From the NCBI RefSeq assembly GCF_014650715.1, contig NZ_BMVM01000007.1:124001-188000 (forward strand): a DNA stretch of 64,000 bases, written 5' to 3'. Source of the stretch: Streptomyces bluensis. GTDB taxonomy: Bacteria > Actinomycetota > Actinomycetes > Streptomycetales > Streptomycetaceae. The notes below the pieces were generated by a model. That model was not told the origin of the DNA, ran no database searches, and was given only the letters and a program-made list of their open reading frames with translations. This document shows positions 15,198 to 22,591 of this stretch, one piece after another (position 1 is the stretch's first letter; each line of letters begins with the position of its first letter). A program made the position numbers and the translations under genes.

Positions 15198-16054
15198 CCG
15201 TGATACCGCTCGGAGTGCCGCGTCGCCTCCTGGAGTTCACCATCGACGGGGAGCCGGTGCGCGCCCCCGAGGGCTCGACGATCCTCGACGCCTGCCGTGC
15301 CGCGGGCAAGGACGTCCCGACCCTGTGCCAGGGCGACACCCTCACCCCCAAGAACGCCTGCCGTGTCTGTGTGGTCGAGGTCGAGGGATCCAGGACCCTC
15401 GTCCCGGCCTGTTCCCGCAAGGCCGAGCCCGGCATGGAGGTCCGTACCGACACCGAGCGCGCCCGGCACAGCCGCAAGATCGTGCTCGAACTGCTCGCGT
15501 CCTCCGTCGACCTGTCGACGACTCCGCAGGTCGCCGAGTGGATCAAGGAGTACGAGGCGAAGCCGGACCGTTTCGGCCCGGACGCGGCCCGCCTCAACGA
15601 GGAACCGAAGATCGACAACGACCTCTATGTGCGCGACTACGACAAGTGCATCCTCTGCTACAAGTGCGTGGACGCGTGCGGCGACCAGTGGCAGAACACG
15701 TTCGCGATCTCCGTCGCCGGACGCGGCTTCGACGCCCGGATCGCCGTCGAGCACGACGCGCCGCTCACCGACTCGGCCTGCGTGTACTGCGGGAACTGCA
15801 TCGAGGTGTGCCCGACGGGCGCGCTCTCCTTCAAGTCGGAGTTCGACATGCGCGCGGCGGGTACCTGGGACGAGTCCGCGCAGACGGAGACGACGACGGT
15901 GTGCGCGTACTGCGGAGTGGGCTGCAACCTCACGCTCCACGTGCAGGACAATGAGATCGTGAAGGTCACCTCGCCGCACGACAACCCGGTGACCCACGGC
16001 AACCTGTGCATCAAGGGCCGCTTCGGCTATCAGCACGTACAGAACCTGGACTGA
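15194..16054 (+). CDS. Formate dehydrogenase Fe-S subunit carrying the displaced N-terminus of the catalytic chain
   Basis: This 286-residue protein has three metal regions. A ferredoxin-like 2Fe-2S domain uses Cys45, Cys56, Cys59 and Cys73. Two 4Fe-4S motifs use Cys152/155/158 with Cys206 and Cys196/199/202 with Cys162. A last domain, Cys237/240/244 and Cys272 (CAYCGVGC ... LCIKGRFGY), is the 4Fe-4S site that normally opens the molybdopterin subunit. The protein ends at HVQNLD, just where the gene at 11278 would continue. The His-Cys3 cluster motif usual after the 2Fe-2S domain in FdsA/NuoG proteins is not seen: only His92 remains and the following Cys are missing. It wires the Mo site to the diaphorase subunit. 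Confidence 0.9.
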   Translation: MTVIPLGVPRRLLEFTIDGEPVRAPEGSTILDACRAAGKDVPTLCQGDTLTPKNACRVCVVEVEGSRTLVPACSRKAEPGMEVRTDTERARHSRKIVLELLASSVDLSTTPQVAEWIKEYEAKPDRFGPDAARLNEEPKIDNDLYVRDYDKCILCYKCVDACGDQWQNTFAISVAGRGFDARIAVEHDAPLTDSACVYCGNCIEVCPTGALSFKSEFDMRAAGTWDESAQTETTTVCAYCGVGCNLTLHVQDNEIVKVTSPHDNPVTHGNLCIKGRFGYQHVQNLD

Positions 16055-16080
16055 TCGGGACCGATGGGGACTGAGGGGAC

Positions 16081-16962
16081 ATGGGACGAGTCACGGAACG
16101 ACGCAAGGTGATCCGCATCCGGGACGGCGCGGTCTCCGCCCGCCCGGACACGCTCGTCGCCGAGGAACCCCTGGAGATCCGGCTCAACGGCAAGCCCCTC
16201 GCGATCACCATGCGCACCCCGGGTGACGACTTCGCGCTGGCGGCGGGCTTCCTGGTGAGCGAAGGTGTGCTGGCGCACCAGCAGGACCTCCAGAACATCG
16301 TGTACTGCGCGGGCGCCACGGTGGACGGTTCGAACACGTACAACATCGTGGACGTGAAGACGGCGCCGGGCGTCGTCATCCCGGACATCACGCTCGAACG
16401 CAACGTGTACACGACATCGTCCTGCGGGCTGTGCGGAAAGGCGAGCCTGGACGCGGTCCGTACGACGGCCCGCTGGCCGATCGACGACACGCACGGCGCG
16501 CACGGCGCGCACGGCGGTGAGGCTCCCCCGGTCCGTATCGATCCCGCACTGCTCGCGCGGCTCCCCGACCGGCTGCGCGCGGCCCAGCGGGTCTTCGACC
16601 GGACCGGGGGCCTGCACGCGGCCGCCCTGTTCCGTGAGGACGGCGAGCTCCTCGACATACGGGAGGACGTGGGCCGTCACAACGCGGTGGACAAGCTGGT
16701 GGGGCGTGCGCTGCAGAACGGCGCGCTGCCGCTGTCCCGCACGATCCTGCTGGTGTCGGGCCGCGCCTCCTTCGAGCTGGCGCAGAAGGCGGTGATGGCG
16801 GGCATCCCCGTGCTGGCGGCGGTGTCGGCCCCGTCGTCGCTGGCGGTCGACCTGGCCCTGGAGTCGGGCCTGACGCTCGTCGGCTTCCTGCGGGGCGCCT
16901 CCATGAACGTGTACGCGGGCGAGGACCGTATCGCCCTGCGGGCCGCGGCCGCCCAGGGTTGA
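16081..16962 (+). CDS. fdhD: Formate dehydrogenase accessory sulfurtransferase FdhD
   Basis: This 293-residue protein starts at the ATG at 16081 with GAGGGG upstream. SSCGLCGK holds the sulfur-carrying pair Cys115/Cys118. EEPLEIRLNG, TPGDDFALAAGFL, DVGRHNAVDKLVG and LLVSGRASFELAQKA are family motifs. FdhD takes sulfur from a cysteine desulfurase and sulfurates the bis-MGD cofactor, which is needed for formate dehydrogenase activity. It ends the operon 26 bases after the Fe-S subunit, and supports the view that the split enzyme is functional. A short His-Gly-Ala insertion (DTHGAHGAHGGE) near residue 140 is a local repeat. Confidence 0.96.
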   Translation: MGRVTERRKVIRIRDGAVSARPDTLVAEEPLEIRLNGKPLAITMRTPGDDFALAAGFLVSEGVLAHQQDLQNIVYCAGATVDGSNTYNIVDVKTAPGVVIPDITLERNVYTTSSCGLCGKASLDAVRTTARWPIDDTHGAHGAHGGEAPPVRIDPALLARLPDRLRAAQRVFDRTGGLHAAALFREDGELLDIREDVGRHNAVDKLVGRALQNGALPLSRTILLVSGRASFELAQKAVMAGIPVLAAVSAPSSLAVDLALESGLTLVGFLRGASMNVYAGEDRIALRAAAAQG

Positions 16963-17009
16963 CCGGCTCCCCGCGACACGGCGGCGGGGCCCCGGTCGGC
17001 GGGGAGCGC

Positions 17010-17026
17010 CCCCTGCGCCGCAGGGG
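17010..17026. terminator. Hairpin between fdhD and the isochorismatase-like gene
   Basis: CCCCTGC (17010-17016) pairs with GCAGGGG (17020-17026) around a 3-base loop. It lies in the 71-base gap between two convergent genes, so it may end transcription from both sides. No T tract is present, as usual in Streptomyces. Confidence 0.6.
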
Positions 17027-17033
17027 CCCCGCC

Positions 17034-17576
17034 TCACCCCTTGGCGAAGCGCACGTCGCCCGTCGTGACGACCGTGCCGAGCCGCGGGAAGTCCAGCCGC
17101 ACCGACGCGTCGTGCTCGGCGGCCGTGAACGCGGCCATCGCGTCTTCCACGAAGACGAGCTCGTAGCCGAGGTCGCCGGCGGCGCGGGCGGTGGACTCCA
17201 CGCCGAGGTTGGTGGCGATCCCTCCGAAGACGAGCGTGGTGATGCCGCGTTCGCGCAGCCGCTCGTCGAGGCCGGTGCCCTGGAAGCCGCCGATGGTCCG
17301 CTTCACGATCTCCAGATCCCCGTCCCGGGCGAGACCGGCGACCAGACCGCTGCCGGGCGGCTGTTCGACGGTGCTGGAGCGTTCGACGCGGATGAGTACG
17401 ACGGGGGCGCCGGCGGAGCGGAAGGAGCTCGCCAGCTCTTCCGCGGCGGCGAGGACGTCCGTTCCCTTGCGGGGCTCCAGGGGCAGCCCGACGATGCGGT
17501 CCATCAGGTCTACGAGCACGAGGGCGGTGCGTGACGGGTCCAGGGCGGGGTGGGATTCGGGGTCCGGTGCGGTCAT
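17034..17576 (-). CDS. Isochorismatase-family hydrolase without the catalytic cysteine
   Basis: This 180-residue protein has the cysteine-hydrolase fold. VLVDLMDRI gives the catalytic Asp (Asp23) and VKRTIGGFQGTGLD the Lys (Lys92). The loop that normally carries the nucleophilic Cys reads GGIATNLGVESTAR, with Gly125 in that place. True isochorismatases (EntB type) also have Gly there and use an acid/base mechanism, so the protein may still be a hydrolase, but not a Cys-dependent amidase. It is convergent with fdhD and has no operon partner, so the substrate is unknown. Confidence 0.85.
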   Translation of the reverse strand: MTAPDPESHPALDPSRTALVLVDLMDRIVGLPLEPRKGTDVLAAAEELASSFRSAGAPVVLIRVERSSTVEQPPGSGLVAGLARDGDLEIVKRTIGGFQGTGLDERLRERGITTLVFGGIATNLGVESTARAAGDLGYELVFVEDAMAAFTAAEHDASVRLDFPRLGTVVTTGDVRFAKG

Positions 17577-17680
17577 GACGGAACGTTAGCCCGCGAGAGC
17601 CGTCCGTACCGGAAATCCATGTCAACGAGCCCGTGAACTGCTCGCGCTCGGCACACGACACGGCCCCCCGTACCGGTGCC

Positions 17681-17783
17681 CTTCGCCCCCGCCGCCCCTA
17701 CCCGTCCCATCCCTGGGGGCTGCCACCCCCAAACCCCCGCTTGTCGGCCTGAACGGCCTCGTCCTCAAACGCCGGACGGGCTG
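17681..17783 (-). repeat. Interspersed repeat, intergenic copy
   Basis: Read on the minus strand this runs from CAGCCCGTCCGG at 17783 to a GGGGCGGCGGGGGCGA tail near 17681, matching the copy inside the NuoE-NuoF gene (13727-13829) almost base for base. A third, short piece in plus orientation (GATGGGACGGGT plus the GGGGCGGCGGGGGCG tail) is at 18017-18046. It sits in the 629-base gap 17577-18205, which holds only repeats, a hairpin and the sialidase upstream region. Confidence 0.8.
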
Positions 17784-17810
17784 AAAAGTCCAGCCCCTCC
17801 GGCGTTTGAG
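17764..17810. terminator. Long hairpin formed by two inverted repeat ends
   Basis: Arms 17764-17783 and 17791-17810 are 20 bases each with one mismatch (CAGCCCGTCCGG against CAGCCCCTCCGG), separated by AAAAGTC. This is the strongest stem-loop in the window. It is formed where two oppositely oriented repeat elements meet. It could stop transcription in both directions between the isochorismatase-like gene and the sialidase. Confidence 0.6.
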
Positions 17811-17862
17811 GAGCGGGGGTACGGGGCGGAGCCCCGGAAGTTCGGGGGCGGGGCGGGGCGTC

Positions 17863-17938
17863 GGAATCCCGGTCCGGAAGGCGGACCGATGGGCAAGATC
17901 GGGGCCCGGAATCCCGGTCCGAGGGGCGAACCGATGGG
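17863..17938. repeat. 31-bp direct repeat pair in the 17.9-kb spacer
   Basis: Copies at 17863-17893 and 17908-17938 start GGAATCCCGGTCCG and end ACCGATGGG, with only a few differences and 14 bases between them. The flanks are also GGGGC-rich. I see no ORF with normal codon use here; this looks like decaying repetitive spacer DNA. Confidence 0.65.
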
Positions 17939-18150
17939 TGGGGCCGGGGCCGAGCCCCGTAATCGGGGGTTCAGGGGGGTTGGCCCCTTGGCGGGGGCGA
18001 AGGGGCGGAGCCCCTGAGGATGGGACGGGTAGGGGCGGCGGGGGCGTGATCCGGGGCGGGGCGTCGGGCCTGACCCTTCGTCACCGGCTTGGCCCCGCAC
18101 CTCTTGTGACGCACATGGGCGCGAAGTAGCGTCTGTGGCCCCGCACGTTG

Positions 18151-18171
18151 GACGTGGGATGTCCGATGTCC
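18151..18171. promoter_or_regulatory. Three heptamers (GACGTGG, GATGTCC, GATGTCC) upstream of the sialidase
   Basis: Three 7-bp units stand head to tail at 18151-18157, 18158-18164 and 18165-18171, the last two identical. They lie 35-55 bases before the sialidase ATG, followed by the palindrome TCTAGA at 18178-18183. The position suits an operator; which regulator binds is unknown. Confidence 0.35.
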
Positions 18172-18205
18172 TGTTTGTCTAGACGCATGAAGGGCGGGCC
18201 GCACC

Positions 18206-20131
18206 ATGCCGTCAAGTCACCGTGCACGTCTGAGAGCGCTCGTCACCGCCACACTCACCGCCTTTCTCGCCGTGGCCGCCTTACTCGTGTCGCCCGGACC
18301 GGCGGGCGCCGAACCGGCGAGGGTGGCAGCCGGCGCGGAGCCCGCGACCGGGCAGTTCGACCAGCAGATCCTCTTCAAGGCCTCGCAGGACCCCGGCTAC
18401 GCCTGCTTCCGGATCCCTGCGATCGTGAGGACCACGAAGGGCACGCTCCTGGCGTTCGCCGAGGGCCGCGTGCTCAACTGCGGGGACGCGGCCGACATCG
18501 ACATCGTGGTCAAGCGTTCCACCGACGGGGGCCGCACCTGGGGCCCGCTCCGGGTCGTCAACGAGGGCGCGGGCGACACACACGGCAACCCCGCGCCGAT
18601 CGTGGACCGCGAGACCGGCCGCATCGTCCTCGCCGAGACGTACAACACGGGCCGTAAGGACAGCGCCAGCTGCCAGGTGCCGTGCGACCGCACCCCGCAC
18701 CTCCAGTACAGCGACGACGACGGTCTCACGTGGTCACAGCCGCGTGACCTGAGTGCGGAGATCCTGCCGCCGCACTGGAACTCCTGGTACGCCACCGGCC
18801 CGGTGCACGGCATCCAGCTCAGCCGCGGCAAGCACGCCGGCCGGCTGGTCTTCGGCGTCAACGCCGAGACCTGGGACGGCACCCGCGTCACCGCCAACCA
18901 CGCCGCCCTCATCGTCAGCGACGACGGCGGCGAGCACTGGCGCACCGGCGCCACGGACTCGTGGCCGATCGCGGACGACGGCACGTTCCGCCAGAAGCCC
19001 TCCGAGCTGACGCTCACCGAACGCCAGGACGGTTCAGTCTTCGTCAGCGGACGCGAACAGGACGGGACCGACCTCGGCCATCGCACCCAGACCGTCAGCC
19101 GCGACGGCGGCGACAGCTTCGACTCCCCCTTCCGGGCTCTCCCCGACTTCTACACGCCGCAGGTACAGGGCTCCTCGCTCCGCCTCGGGAAGCGGCTGCT
19201 GCTCGCCTGCCCCGGCGACCCGGACCGCCGGCGGACCATGATGATCCGCTCCTCCTACGACGGCGGCCGCACCTGGGACAGCGTGGACCGCGGCACCGTG
19301 ATCACCACGGACTGGTCCGGTTACTCCGACATGGTGCAGATCGGCGCGGACACCGTGGGGTTGATGTACGAGGGCGGTGCGGTCGACGCCCGCGACGAGA
19401 TCCGCTTCGCCCGCTTCACCGAGAACTGGCTGGAGTCGCGCCGAGGCCCGGACCCGACCACGGCCGACCGGGCGGCCGGCGGCAGGCCCGCGCTCGTGCT
19501 CGGCGGGGCCCGCGCGACGGACGGCGTGTTCGGCGGCGCGATCGAGTTCGACGGCACCGACGACGCCGTACGCCTGCCGTACAGCCCGCGGCTCCCGCTC
19601 GGGACGAGGGACTTCACCGCGTCCCTGTGGTTCCGCTACTCGGCCACGACCGGTGAGCAGCCGCTGCTGTGGATGGGCGGTGTCGGGACGACGCAGCCCC
19701 AGGTGTGGCTGCGCGGCGAGCCCGCGTCGGACCGTATCCAGGGCCTGATCACCGTGCGGGAGGGGTCCTCCCCGCCCAGGTCGGCGTCCGTGCGCACGGC
19801 CGGTGCCTACAACGACGGCCGGTGGCACCACCTCGCGCTGCGGCGCGGCGGAGGGCAGCTGACGCTGTTCATCGACGGGACGGCGGTCGGTACGGCGGAC
19901 GCACCCGGGTCGGTCAGCCGGAACTCACCCTTCGGGGTCCACATAGGGCAGAAAATGGACAGCCGGGCGTTCTTCGACGGGGCGATCGACGACGTGCGCG
20001 TCTACGACCGGGCGCTCGGTGACGAAGAGCTGACCGGTCTGCGAAAGCCGGGCGCGGCAGGCACGGCGGCCCGCGGCTCGGTCCTGTGGCTGCCCATGGA
20101 CCGGGTGGACCGGGTACGCGCGGACCACTAA
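18206..20131 (+). CDS. Secreted exo-alpha-sialidase (GH33) with LamG domain
   Basis: This 641-residue protein has a signal peptide (RARLRALVTATLTAFLAVAALL, cut after AGA near residue 36). It has a six-blade GH33 catalytic domain with the FRIP motif (CFRIPAIV) and several Asp boxes (STDGGRTW, SDDDGLTW, SDDGGEHW, SYDGGRTW), plus the nucleophile region YSDMVQIG/GLMYEGG. A C-terminal concanavalin-like LamG domain runs from about residue 425 to 620. It should release sialic acid from glycans outside the cell. Codon 26, in the signal peptide, is TTA (18281-18283), the rare leucine codon read by the bldA tRNA. The beta-propeller gene 10 bases downstream is probably co-transcribed. Confidence 0.93.
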   Translation: MPSSHRARLRALVTATLTAFLAVAALLVSPGPAGAEPARVAAGAEPATGQFDQQILFKASQDPGYACFRIPAIVRTTKGTLLAFAEGRVLNCGDAADIDIVVKRSTDGGRTWGPLRVVNEGAGDTHGNPAPIVDRETGRIVLAETYNTGRKDSASCQVPCDRTPHLQYSDDDGLTWSQPRDLSAEILPPHWNSWYATGPVHGIQLSRGKHAGRLVFGVNAETWDGTRVTANHAALIVSDDGGEHWRTGATDSWPIADDGTFRQKPSELTLTERQDGSVFVSGREQDGTDLGHRTQTVSRDGGDSFDSPFRALPDFYTPQVQGSSLRLGKRLLLACPGDPDRRRTMMIRSSYDGGRTWDSVDRGTVITTDWSGYSDMVQIGADTVGLMYEGGAVDARDEIRFARFTENWLESRRGPDPTTADRAAGGRPALVLGGARATDGVFGGAIEFDGTDDAVRLPYSPRLPLGTRDFTASLWFRYSATTGEQPLLWMGGVGTTQPQVWLRGEPASDRIQGLITVREGSSPPRSASVRTAGAYNDGRWHHLALRRGGGQLTLFIDGTAVGTADAPGSVSRNSPFGVHIGQKMDSRAFFDGAIDDVRVYDRALGDEELTGLRKPGAAGTAARGSVLWLPMDRVDRVRADH

Positions 20132-20141
20132 CGTCCCGTCC

Positions 20142-21377
20142 GTGCCCGACGACGACGCACGAGCACGAGGGCGGACGGGGACCGGGCTGGGGCTTCTCCT
20201 GGCGCTGGTCCTCGCCGCCGTGCTGCTCACCGCCCTCCCGGACGACCGGGAGGGCGGCGGCACGTGCGGGGCCCGTACGGTCCGGACCTGGCGTGCGGAC
20301 AGCGCGCTCACGGGCGAGTTCGCGCGGTACGGGGACGACGGCACGCGCACCGACGACTGGACCGGCGGCGACGGCACCCACTCGGTGCGGCTGCCGGACG
20401 GGCGCGTGCTGTGGCTGTTCTCGGACACGTATCTCGGCCGGGTGCACGGGCCGCCCAATCCGGTCGGCGAGTCCGTCGCGTGGCGGGACACCTCGACGCC
20501 GCTGGTGCGCAACTCGGCCGTGGTGATGTCCGATTCCGGTCGGCTGCTGTCCACCCTGCCCGCCCCGGTCTTCCCGGACCCGGCCCCTCAGCAGTGGCGC
20601 TGGCCGGTCGCGGCGCGCGTCGAGCCGCGCTCCCCCGGCTCGGCGGAGAGGGTGGTGAGGGTTCTTCTGTGGACCCGCGCGGCCGGGCAGGCCCCGTGGA
20701 TCTACGGCGTTCCCACGGCCACCGAGGTCGCCACGCTCTCGCTGCCCGGTCTCCGCCTTGAGGGCATCAGGACGGTCCTGGACCAGCGGTCGGTCGCCGA
20801 CCCGGCCCGGCGGACGCTGTTCGGGACGACGGCCGTCGACGCGGGCGCCTGGACCTACGTCTTCGGCGGGAACGACGCGCAGGCCGTCTCCCGCCGGGTG
20901 TCGCAGGCGTACGTCGCCCGGGTGCCGCGCGGCAGGCTCGGGGAGCCCGGTGCGTGGGAGTACTGGGACGGCGGCCGGTGGGCGGTGCGCGGCCGGCCCG
21001 AGCCGGTGCTCGGGGACGGGCGGCGACGGGGTGTGGGCAGCGCGTTCACGGTGGTCCGCGACGGCCGTACGTACGTGCTGTTCACGATGGCCGCGGGCAT
21101 CCGGGGCCTGACCACGGTCACCTCGTACTGGTCCTGCTCGCCCACCGGCCCCTGGCACGGCCCCGGGAAGGGTTTCCGCCCGCCCCTGCCCGCCGGGGAG
21201 GTGGCGGCGTACAACCCGCAGGCCCACGAGGCGCTCAGCGGCGGCGGCAGTCGGCTCGTGCTCAGCTATGACGTCAACTGGCTGACCGCGAATGCCACGT
21301 CGGCGCAGGTGAACCTCAGCCGGAACGTGTCCCTGTACCGACCGCGGTTCGTATCGCTTCGTCTCGCTCCTGGGTGA
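20142..21377 (+). CDS. Membrane-anchored beta-propeller protein (DUF4185/DUF5005-like)
   Basis: This 411-residue protein starts at a GTG ten bases after the sialidase stop. An N-terminal hydrophobic helix (GLGLLLALVLAAVLLTAL) without a clear cleavage site suggests a signal anchor. The rest resembles five-bladed propellers of the DUF4185/DUF5005 type: VLWLFSDTYLG, LVRNSAVVMSDSG, TYVFGGND and TYVLFTMAAG. Such proteins are linked to glycan binding or hydrolysis but mostly lack biochemical proof. The context with a sialidase supports a cell-surface glycan role. Its 3' end overlaps the convergent transporter gene by 62 bases. Confidence 0.75.
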   Translation: MPDDDARARGRTGTGLGLLLALVLAAVLLTALPDDREGGGTCGARTVRTWRADSALTGEFARYGDDGTRTDDWTGGDGTHSVRLPDGRVLWLFSDTYLGRVHGPPNPVGESVAWRDTSTPLVRNSAVVMSDSGRLLSTLPAPVFPDPAPQQWRWPVAARVEPRSPGSAERVVRVLLWTRAAGQAPWIYGVPTATEVATLSLPGLRLEGIRTVLDQRSVADPARRTLFGTTAVDAGAWTYVFGGNDAQAVSRRVSQAYVARVPRGRLGEPGAWEYWDGGRWAVRGRPEPVLGDGRRRGVGSAFTVVRDGRTYVLFTMAAGIRGLTTVTSYWSCSPTGPWHGPGKGFRPPLPAGEVAAYNPQAHEALSGGGSRLVLSYDVNWLTANATSAQVNLSRNVSLYRPRFVSLRLAPG

Positions 21378-22356
21378 GCTCCGGCTCCACCGGGTCGTGG
21401 GAGCGGCGCTTGGCGATGACCGCGCACACCATGAGCTGCATCTGGTGGAAGAGCATCAGCGGCAGCACGGCGAGGGACGCCTGGGCGCCGAAGAGCACGC
21501 TCGCCATGGGCAGCCCGGAGGCGAGGGACTTCTTCGAGCCCGCGAACTGGAGGGCGATGCGGTCCTCACGGCTGAACCGCAGTGCCTTCCCGCCGTACCA
21601 GGTGAGCGCCAGCATCACCGCGAGCAGTACGGCCTCCACGACCAGCAGGCCGCCGAGCCGTACGGGGCTGACCTGGTGCCAGATGCCCCGCACCATGCCC
21701 TCGCTGAACGCGACGTAGACGACGAGGAGGATCGAGCCGCGGTCGACGAGGCCCACGACCTTCCGGTGCCGGGCGATGAAGCCGCCGATCCAGCGGCGCG
21801 CGATCTGCCCCGCGGCGAACGGCACCAGCAGTTGCAGCACGATCTCGACGAGCGAGTCCGCGGCGAACCCGCCCGCGCTGCTGCCGAGCAGGCTCGCCGC
21901 GAGAAGCGGGGTGATGACGATGCCGGCGAGGGAGGAGAAGGAGCCCGCGCAGATCGCGGCGGGCACGTTGCCGCGCGCCATCGAGGTGAACGCGATCGAC
22001 GACTGGATGGTCGACGGCACGAGGGTCAGGAAGAGGAGACCGGTGTAGAGGGAGTGCGTCAGGAACACCGGTTCGAGCGCGCGGGCGGCGAGGCCGAGCA
22101 GCGGGAAGATCACGAAGGTGCAGGCGAGGACGGTGACGTGCAGCCGCCAGTGCTTCAGTCCGTTGAGTGCGTCACGGGTGGAGAGCCGGACACCGTAGAG
22201 GAAGAACAGCAGGGCGATCGCGGCCGTGGACGCCCCCGAGGCGACGTCGGCGGCCGTACCCCGGGCCGGGAGGAGAGCGGCGACACCCACCGTCCCGAGC
22301 AACAGCAGGATGTACGGGTCGATCGGCAGCCGGCTGGGCCACTGCAGGCGTTTCAC
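21316..22356 (-). CDS. Bile acid:sodium symporter-family (SBF-like) transporter
   Basis: This 346-residue protein starts at the GTG at 22356 (VKRLQWPSRLPIDPYILLL) with GGAG five bases upstream. The longer reading begins in tandem repeats and was rejected. About ten membrane segments are visible. The stretches TLVPSTIQSSIAFTSMARGN and FAGSKKSLASGLPMA match the SBF-like/YfeH branch of the BASS family, plasma membrane. Substrates of this branch are largely unknown organic anions. It is divergent from a LysR regulator with a 17-bp repeat array between, so LysR control is likely. Its last 62 bases are antisense to the end of the propeller gene. Confidence 0.88.
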   Translation of the reverse strand: MKRLQWPSRLPIDPYILLLLGTVGVAALLPARGTAADVASGASTAAIALLFFLYGVRLSTRDALNGLKHWRLHVTVLACTFVIFPLLGLAARALEPVFLTHSLYTGLLFLTLVPSTIQSSIAFTSMARGNVPAAICAGSFSSLAGIVITPLLAASLLGSSAGGFAADSLVEIVLQLLVPFAAGQIARRWIGGFIARHRKVVGLVDRGSILLVVYVAFSEGMVRGIWHQVSPVRLGGLLVVEAVLLAVMLALTWYGGKALRFSREDRIALQFAGSKKSLASGLPMASVLFGAQASLAVLPLMLFHQMQLMVCAVIAKRRSHDPVEPELTQERDEAIRTAVGTGTRSG

Positions 22357-22368
22357 GGTGCTCCACTT

Positions 22369-22438
22369 GCTTGGTTCTTGAAACTGCTTGGTTCTTGAAA
22401 CTGCTTGGTTCTCGTTACTTGCTTGGTTCTCGATCGCC
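22369..22438. repeat. Four tandem 17-18-bp repeats between LysR and the SBF transporter
   Basis: GCTTGGTTCTTGAAACT occurs at 22369-22385 and 22386-22402. Variants starting GCTTGGTTCTCG follow at 22403-22420 and 22421-22438, and a partial fifth copy starts at 22449. The units are AT-richer than the surroundings and lie just upstream of the transporter start. They may be binding sites for the divergent LysR protein, or slippage products. No clear T-N11-A palindrome is seen. Confidence 0.7.
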
Positions 22439-22591
22439 CGGTTCCGATCGCTTGGTTCTGATCGTCCCGGGATCGTCTCGGGGCTGGATCGTGCCCTCTC
22501 CATGGTCCTCCTGATCACCGCGATCGGGAATCCGGTATACCGCTCTCACTGTCATCGGATTTCGTGATGACCGCGCACTACGCTGGTCGCC

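Noticed and set aside
17577..18205. Insertion sequence in the repeat-rich gap
   Set aside because: No transposase frame, no terminal inverted repeats around an ORF and no target duplication; only short interspersed elements.
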